Assembly (NCBI RefSeq): GCF_010894405.1
Contig: NZ_JAAIYA010000010.1
Coordinates: 248,001-312,000 of the forward strand
Reading direction: 5' to 3'
From: Pyxidicoccus caerfyrddinensis
GTDB lineage: Bacteria; Myxococcota; Myxococcia; Myxococcales; Myxococcaceae
Length of the DNA stretch: 64,000 nt
Below the pieces are notes generated by a model. That model was not told where the DNA came from. It did not search any database and was given only the letters and a program-made list of their open reading frames with translations. Positions within the stretch are counted from its first letter, which is position 1. Each line of letters opens with the position of its first letter. Positions 59,327 to 64,000 of this stretch are shown here, piece after piece. The translations under genes and the position numbers were made by a program.

Positions 59327-60763
59327 ATGAAGCGACTCCCCTTCACCGCGACCCTGTGCGCGCTGGCCCTGGGCACCGTGCCGGCTGCCTGGGCCCAGAC
59401 CCCCGCTCCCGCCAGCACCGAGGCCGCTCCGGCGGCGCCCGCCGCTGACGCGCCCCAGGCTCCAAATGCCGCTCCCGCAGCCACCAGCGAGGCCCCCGCG
59501 CCCGCGCCGGCCGAGAAGGCCGACACGCCCGAGAAGGTCCCCACCCCCGAGGAGATGGCGGGCACGAGCGAGGTCATCGACACCACGCCCCCGCCCGTCG
59601 TCCGGCCGCGCATCGCCGTGGGCAACGAGACCTTCTACGTGAAGCCGCTGCTCGCGCTCGCGGGCGGCATCCACGTGGAGAACCTCATCCAGACGCTCAA
59701 CCGCAACCGCGAGAGCCGCGCGACGACGGTGGCCCTCACGCGCTTCGGCTTCGAGGGACGGCTGGGCCAGTACGTCTCCTTCAAGAGCGAGTTCGAGCGC
59801 AACATCCGCGCGCACGGCTCGGGCGTCTGGGAGGGCACCGCGTCCTTCAGCGTCCGCGACCAGGTCATCCGCCTGCAGCGCTGGAACGCGACGGTGGAGG
59901 CCGGCATCGTCGTGGACCCGGCCAGCGTGGACTACATCTCCACCCACATGGCGGACACGTTTCTCGCGGACAAGTACACGCGAGACCCGCTCCTCTACAG
60001 CGGCTTCAACCGCGGCCAGGGCGCGCAGGCGGCGTATGACTGGAAGGGCTTCCGGGTGGGTCTGGGCTTCACGGCCGCCAACCCGCTGAGCACGTCCAGC
60101 TCCTACCAGGTGGGCGGCTCGTTCGGCGGCGGCAGCCGCTTCTGGGAGCGGCCCCTGGGCAACTACCGCAACGGCCAGCCGGATGACGACCTGCACTTCC
60201 AGGTCCTCAGCCCGTCCGTCACGTACACGCACGAGCTGTTCGAGGCCAAGGCCATGGCCCAGGTCTTCGACGTGAACTACCAGACGACGTCGCGCACGGA
60301 CCCGCTGCTGCACGGCAACAACCTGCGGGGCAACGTGCTGCTGAAGCTGCACACGAACGTAGGCATCCCCCTCTTCATCACCCCGTTCTTCAACATCGCC
60401 CGCGTGCAGAACGACGTCACCAACAGCACGCCGGGCTTCGCGGACCAGCTCCTGGGCACGCGCTACACGGCGACGACACTGTCGGCCGGCGTGGACTTCA
60501 ACGTGCAGGGCCGCTCGGGCGTGGGCGTCCAGTTCGCGCGCGTGGCGGACCGCTCGCCCAGCTTCGTGCCGCCCACCGGGAGCTCTCCCGCCACCGAGCC
60601 CGTCACCCGCACCACGCAGACGTACCTCAACGTCGGCGGCACCTACTGGTTCACCGAGGACGTGGCGCTGGGCGCCCGCTACGCGCGCTACCAGAAGAAG
60701 CAGGACAACGAAGAGGACGAGATTGACGCCTCGTACTTCATGACGCTCCGTCTGCTGCTGTAA
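59327..60763 (+). CDS. Outer-membrane porin-like protein, 478 aa
   Basis: Signal peptide (cleavage after AWA), then a ~75-residue Pro/Ala-rich linker (PAPASTEAAPAAPA and similar) that may span peptidoglycan or lie in the periplasm. The barrel begins near ETFYVKPLLALAGG. Repeated amphipathic strands (ALTRFGFEGRLGQYVSFKSEFE, VTYTHELFEAKAMAQVF) end in MTLRLLL. It resembles phosphate-selective porin O/P-type barrels in layout. The next gene is a symporter 30 bp on, so joint uptake of one substrate is possible (inference). Confidence 0.8.
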   Translation: MKRLPFTATLCALALGTVPAAWAQTPAPASTEAAPAAPAADAPQAPNAAPAATSEAPAPAPAEKADTPEKVPTPEEMAGTSEVIDTTPPPVVRPRIAVGNETFYVKPLLALAGGIHVENLIQTLNRNRESRATTVALTRFGFEGRLGQYVSFKSEFERNIRAHGSGVWEGTASFSVRDQVIRLQRWNATVEAGIVVDPASVDYISTHMADTFLADKYTRDPLLYSGFNRGQGAQAAYDWKGFRVGLGFTAANPLSTSSSYQVGGSFGGGSRFWERPLGNYRNGQPDDDLHFQVLSPSVTYTHELFEAKAMAQVFDVNYQTTSRTDPLLHGNNLRGNVLLKLHTNVGIPLFITPFFNIARVQNDVTNSTPGFADQLLGTRYTATTLSAGVDFNVQGRSGVGVQFARVADRSPSFVPPTGSSPATEPVTRTTQTYLNVGGTYWFTEDVALGARYARYQKKQDNEEDEIDASYFMTLRLLL

Positions 60764-60792
60764 TCATGTCGTTGGAACCGGGAGGGGAAGGC

Positions 60793-62160
60793 ATGGAACC
60801 CACGCAGCAGCGGCAGGACTCCATCATCAAGGTGGCGGTGGCGAGCTTCATCGGCACCGCCATCGAGTGGTACGACTTCTTCCTCTACGGGACGGCGGCG
60901 GCGCTGGTGTTCAACCGCCTCTTCTTCCCCTCCCTGGACCCGCTGGCGGGGACGATGGCGGCCTTCGGCACCTTCGCCGTCGGCTTCGTCGCCCGTCCGC
61001 TGGGCGGCGTGGTGTTCGGCCACTACGGCGACAAGCTGGGCCGCAAGGCCATGCTCAGCGCCACGCTGATGTTGATGGGCCTGGCCACCTTCGCCGTGGG
61101 CCTGCTGCCCACCTACGACACGCTGGGCATCTGGGCACCGGCGCTGCTCGTGCTGCTGCGGCTGGTCCAGGGCTTCGGCCTGGGCGGCGAGTGGGGCGGC
61201 GCGGTGCTGATGGCGGTGGAGCACGCGCCGCCGAATCGCCGGGGCTTCTACGGGAGCTGGCCGCAGATGGGGGCACCGGCGGGCATGCTGCTGGCCACGG
61301 CCGTGTTCTCCGTCTTCTCGCGCCTGTCGGAAGCGCAGTTCCTCGCGTGGGGCTGGCGCATCCCCTTCCTGCTCAGCTCGGTGCTCATCGGCATGGGCGT
61401 GTTCATCCGCCTGCGCGTGGCCGAGTCCCCGGTGTTCCAGCACCGCAAGCCGGAGGCCGAGGCCCCGCGCATCCCCGTGCTGGACGCGCTGCGCACCTAC
61501 CCGAAGCAGATCCTCCTGGCGATGGGGGCGCGCTTCGCGGAGAACGGCTTCTTCTACATCATCACCACGTTCGTCCTCTCGTACGGCACCGAGCGGCTGG
61601 GGCTGCCGCGCTCCACGTTCCTCAACGGGGTGCTGATCGCCATGTCGGTGCACCTGGTGGCGATTCCCGCGTTCGGCGCCGCGTCGGACCGCTTCGGCCG
61701 CCGGCCGGTGTACCTGGCGGGCGCGGTGGGCTGCGGGCTGATGGCCTTCCCCTTCTTCTGGCTGATCGACACGAAGGAGACGGGGCTCATCTGGCTGGCC
61801 ATCTGCCTGGGCATCGTCGCGCACGCGGCCATGTACGGCCCGCAGGCGAGCTTCTTCTCCGAGCTGTTCGGCACCCGCGTGCGCTACAGCGGCGCGTCGC
61901 TGGGCTACCAGTTGGCGTCGGTGTTCGCCGGGGGCCTGTCTCCCGTCGTCGCCACCGCGCTGCTGGCGCGCTCGGGCGGGCAGGCGTGGCCGGTGTCGCT
62001 CTACATGGTGGTGCTGGCCGTCATCACCCTGGTCTCCGTCTGGCTGTCGGCGGAGACCTTCCGGGAGGAGCTCACGGAGGCACCGGCCTCCGCGAGCTCC
62101 GGCGAAGGCGCGCTCAGCGAGCCGTCCAGCCGCAGTCCATCACCTGTGCCGCCCCGGTGA
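60793..62160 (+). CDS. MFS metabolite:H+ symporter
   Basis: 455 residues, about 12 helices, of the ProP/KgtP/ShiA branch: GTAIEWYDFFLYGTAAALVF, then FGHYGDKLGRKAML (motif A) and GLGGEWGGAVLMAVEHAP. These import organic acids, betaine or shikimate. The ATG at 60793 has GGAGGGGAAGG; a second ATG at 60766 is possible. Its 3' end overlaps the convergent 3-hydroxybutyrate dehydrogenase gene by 47 bp. That neighbour and the upstream porin suggest hydroxy-acid uptake (inference). Confidence 0.9.
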   Translation: MEPTQQRQDSIIKVAVASFIGTAIEWYDFFLYGTAAALVFNRLFFPSLDPLAGTMAAFGTFAVGFVARPLGGVVFGHYGDKLGRKAMLSATLMLMGLATFAVGLLPTYDTLGIWAPALLVLLRLVQGFGLGGEWGGAVLMAVEHAPPNRRGFYGSWPQMGAPAGMLLATAVFSVFSRLSEAQFLAWGWRIPFLLSSVLIGMGVFIRLRVAESPVFQHRKPEAEAPRIPVLDALRTYPKQILLAMGARFAENGFFYIITTFVLSYGTERLGLPRSTFLNGVLIAMSVHLVAIPAFGAASDRFGRRPVYLAGAVGCGLMAFPFFWLIDTKETGLIWLAICLGIVAHAAMYGPQASFFSELFGTRVRYSGASLGYQLASVFAGGLSPVVATALLARSGGQAWPVSLYMVVLAVITLVSVWLSAETFREELTEAPASASSGEGALSEPSSRSPSPVPPR

Positions 62161-62884
62161 TGCCGCCCGCGGCGTCCGAGCACAGGAAGGAGATGTAGGC
62201 GGCGACCTCGGAGGGCTCGAGGAGCCGCTTCACGGCGGCGGGGGCGAGCATGATCTTCTCCACGACTTCCGCCGCCGTGATTCCGTGGACGCGCGCCTGG
62301 TCTGCAATCTGCTTCTCCACCAGGGGCGTGCGCACGTAGCTGGGGCACACGGCGTTCACCGTCACGCCCTTGTCGGCGGCCTCGAGGGCCACCGTCTTCG
62401 TCAGGCCCATGAGGCCGTGCTTGGCGGAGACGTACGCGGACTTGTACGGGGAGGCCACGAGCCCGTGGAGCGAGGACACGTTGATGATGCGCCCCCACTT
62501 GCGCGCGTACATCAGCGGCAGGGAGTAGCGCGTCAGCAGGAACGGGCCGACGAGCATGATGCGGATGAGCTGCTCCCAGCGGTCCTCGGGGAACTCCTCC
62601 ACCGGGGACACGTGCTGCAGGCCCGCGTTGTTGACGAGGATGTCCAGCCGGCCCCATTCGCGCTCGGCGGTCGCCACCAGGGCGCGGCAGTCCTCGCGGG
62701 ACGAGACGTCCGCCCACTGGTAGCGAGCCCCCGGAAGCCGCTTCGCCGCCGCGGTGCCGGCGTCCTCGTCGAGGTCCGCCAGCAGCACGCGCACGCCCTG
62801 GGACGCCAGGCTCTCCGCCACCGCGAGGCCGATACCATTCGCCGCGCCCGTCACGAGGGCGCACCGACCTGAATCCTGATTCAT
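62114..62884 (-). CDS. bdhA: 3-hydroxybutyrate dehydrogenase (SDR family)
   Basis: 256 residues. Rossmann motif TGAANGIG, NNAG, the catalytic Ser in NVSSLHG and the YxxxK pair in SAYVSAKHG. The later stretch NAVCPSYVRTPLVEKQIADQA is characteristic of bacterial D-3-hydroxybutyrate dehydrogenases, which convert 3-hydroxybutyrate to acetoacetate in ketone-body or PHB breakdown. GGAGG lies 5-6 nt before the start. Convergent overlap of 47 bp with the symporter gene. Confidence 0.9.
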   Translation of the reverse strand: MNQDSGRCALVTGAANGIGLAVAESLASQGVRVLLADLDEDAGTAAAKRLPGARYQWADVSSREDCRALVATAEREWGRLDILVNNAGLQHVSPVEEFPEDRWEQLIRIMLVGPFLLTRYSLPLMYARKWGRIINVSSLHGLVASPYKSAYVSAKHGLMGLTKTVALEAADKGVTVNAVCPSYVRTPLVEKQIADQARVHGITAAEVVEKIMLAPAAVKRLLEPSEVAAYISFLCSDAAGGITGAAQVMDCGWTAR

Positions 62885-63073
62885 GTTCCACCTCCATGGG
62901 CCATGGTGGAGGAAGCCGGGGCGGAGGGCAATGCCTCGGCGTTGGGGAAGCCACTGCATTCGTGTGTCGCCTTGCGTCGAAGGCCGATGCGCCTCTAGCT
63001 CGGTGGCCCGAACGCCGCATGCCCCCTTCGGGGTAGGCTCACCTCCGCGGCACCACGGAGACAAGCCACGCTC

Positions 63074-64000
63074 ATGCCGGAGACCGGGGACGCAGCGGGC
63101 GGAAGCCCACGGACAGACAAAGCCACGCGGACGCGTACCTGGTGGCGCTGGCCCCGCTCGCTGTACCTGGCCATGGGGCTCGGGGTGTTGGTGTCGTTGC
63201 CTTCGCTGAACGTGGGGCTCCTGCTCGATGACCTGCTCCACCGCATCATCCTCTCCGGGCAGCTCCGCGAGTACGGCGACTGGGGACCGCTGAGCCTCTA
63301 CGAGTTCGTGGGCACGGCGAAGACTTCACCGGCGGCGCTCCGGGAGTCCGGCCTTCTGCCCTGGTGGACGTCCGACGTGCTGACGGTGCGGTTCTTCCGG
63401 CCGCTGACCAGTGCCCTGATCACCCTGGACACCTGGCTCTTCGGCGACGCGCCCCTCCCCGCTCACCTGCACAGCCTCCTGTGGTTCCTGGGGATGGTGG
63501 CGGTGGTGGGCTGGTTGCACCGGCGCCTCCTGCCCGTGCCGCTGGCCGCGGTGGCGACCGTCGGCTACGCCGTGGCCGCGGCGCATCTAATGCCGGTGGC
63601 GTGGCTCGCGGCGCGGCATCCGCTCGTGTCCGGGGTGCCAGGCCTGCTGGCCCTGGCGTTCCATCTACGCGCCCGGGAAGACGGCTGGAAGCCGGGACGC
63701 CTCCTGGCCCCGCTGATGCTCGTGGTGTCGCTGCTCGCGGGGGAGCCGGCGCTCGGGGCCGTGGCGCTGCTCGGCGCCTATGAAGTGTTCGGACGTCGCG
63801 AGGGCTGGCGCCGCGCGGCCGTGGCCCTGGCGCCCTTCGCCGTCGTCGTAGCGGTCTACCTCACGTTCTACGCGGCCCAGGGCTACGGCGCGCGAGGCAG
63901 CGCCGCGTACCTGACGCCCGCGGGAGCGCCGGGGGCATTCCTGTCGACCGTGGGCCAGCGCGTGCTCGTCCTCCTGGGCGAGCTGGTCGTGGCCACGCCC
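63074..64000 (+). CDS. Multi-pass membrane protein, GT-C glycosyltransferase-like (3' end outside window)
   Basis: The frame is open to the last base; 309 residues visible. A basic cytoplasmic N-terminus (TKATRTRTWWRWPR) leads into the first helix, whose end carries LLLDDLLHR, the acidic pair expected in the first outer loop of GT-C glycosyltransferases (dolichyl-phosphate-mannose or ArnT type). Next come FFRPLTSALITLDTWLFG and HLHSLLWFLGMVAVVGW, also typical of that fold, then several more helices. Sugar donor and acceptor cannot be read. Divergent from bdhA across a 189-bp gap without obvious features. Confidence 0.75.
   Translation, partial: MPETGDAAGGSPRTDKATRTRTWWRWPRSLYLAMGLGVLVSLPSLNVGLLLDDLLHRIILSGQLREYGDWGPLSLYEFVGTAKTSPAALRESGLLPWWTSDVLTVRFFRPLTSALITLDTWLFGDAPLPAHLHSLLWFLGMVAVVGWLHRRLLPVPLAAVATVGYAVAAAHLMPVAWLAARHPLVSGVPGLLALAFHLRAREDGWKPGRLLAPLMLVVSLLAGEPALGAVALLGAYEVFGRREGWRRAAVALAPFAVVVAVYLTFYAAQGYGARGSAAYLTPAGAPGAFLSTVGQRVLVLLGELVVATP

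Overview
The window looks like chromosome from a myxobacterium of the Myxococcus/Corallococcus/Pyxidicoccus group (inference). The DNA is very GC-rich with strong GC preference at third codon positions. It carries an AgmX/PglI-type C-terminal domain protein, many secreted lipoproteins, a transmembrane Ser/Thr kinase, an NtrC-type regulator and a nonribosomal peptide synthetase (NRPS). I saw no rRNA, tRNA, CRISPR array, integrase or transposase.

Layout. (1) 1-5.4 kb: the end of an NRPS line (C-A-T-TE, start outside the window) and an MFS exporter. (2) 5.5-7.1 kb: a small accessory patch with a six-cysteine secreted peptide of defensin-like spacing, a remnant of an acyl-CoA dehydrogenase 3' end, an unknown protein and a tiny lipoprotein. 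(3) 7.1-14.35 kb, minus strand: a tight nine-gene cluster running mrp, two unknowns, hbd, enoyl-CoA hydratase, an unknown exported protein, acyl-CoA dehydrogenase, an AgmX-like protein and a second acyl-CoA dehydrogenase; a butyryl/acyl-CoA oxidation unit without a visible thiolase. (4) 14.5-22.5 kb: mixed housekeeping and secreted proteins, including a mercaptopyruvate sulfurtransferase, SppA, RtcA and a CocE/X-Pro-peptidase-like hydrolase. (5) 22.7-26.1 kb, minus strand: histidine kinase, sigma-54 NtrC regulator and a stand-alone receiver protein. (6) 26.9-31.9 kb: a HlyD + two ATPase + two permease ABC exporter (YbhGFSR type).

(7) 32-47.4 kb: surface and secreted proteins. They include a lipoprotein with a probable MACPF-like (pore-forming fold) region, a YdeI-like protein with a histone-like tail, an M1-type metallopeptidase lipoprotein, a DUF2267 protein, two small SH3-like secreted proteins, a GAF-GAF histidine kinase, an MFS exporter, a C-type-lectin lipoprotein and a co-transcribed HEAT-repeat protein resembling lipid-transfer proteins. 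(8) 47.5-50.5 kb: a Ser/Thr kinase and a divergent tetR/gst pair with a clear palindromic operator. (9) 50.5-55.8 kb: a metzincin lipoprotein facing an operon of ECF sigma factor, zinc-finger anti-sigma-like membrane protein, secreted caspase-like protein with a C-terminal beta-barrel-like region, and a Cys-rich lipoprotein. (10) 55.8-64 kb: zinc ribbon protein, an apparently exported threonine-aldolase-like PLP enzyme, a degenerate tandem repeat array, a lipase lipoprotein, an outer-membrane porin-like protein, an MFS symporter, 3-hydroxybutyrate dehydrogenase and the start of a GT-C-like membrane protein that runs off the window.

The strongest candidates for something undescribed are the sigma/anti-sigma/caspase-barrel operon (51.8-55.8 kb), the defensin-like peptide (5.53 kb), the MACPF-like lipoprotein (32.0 kb) and the lectin/HEAT-repeat pair (42.9-47.4 kb). 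All family assignments come from reading motifs by eye; no database search was run.
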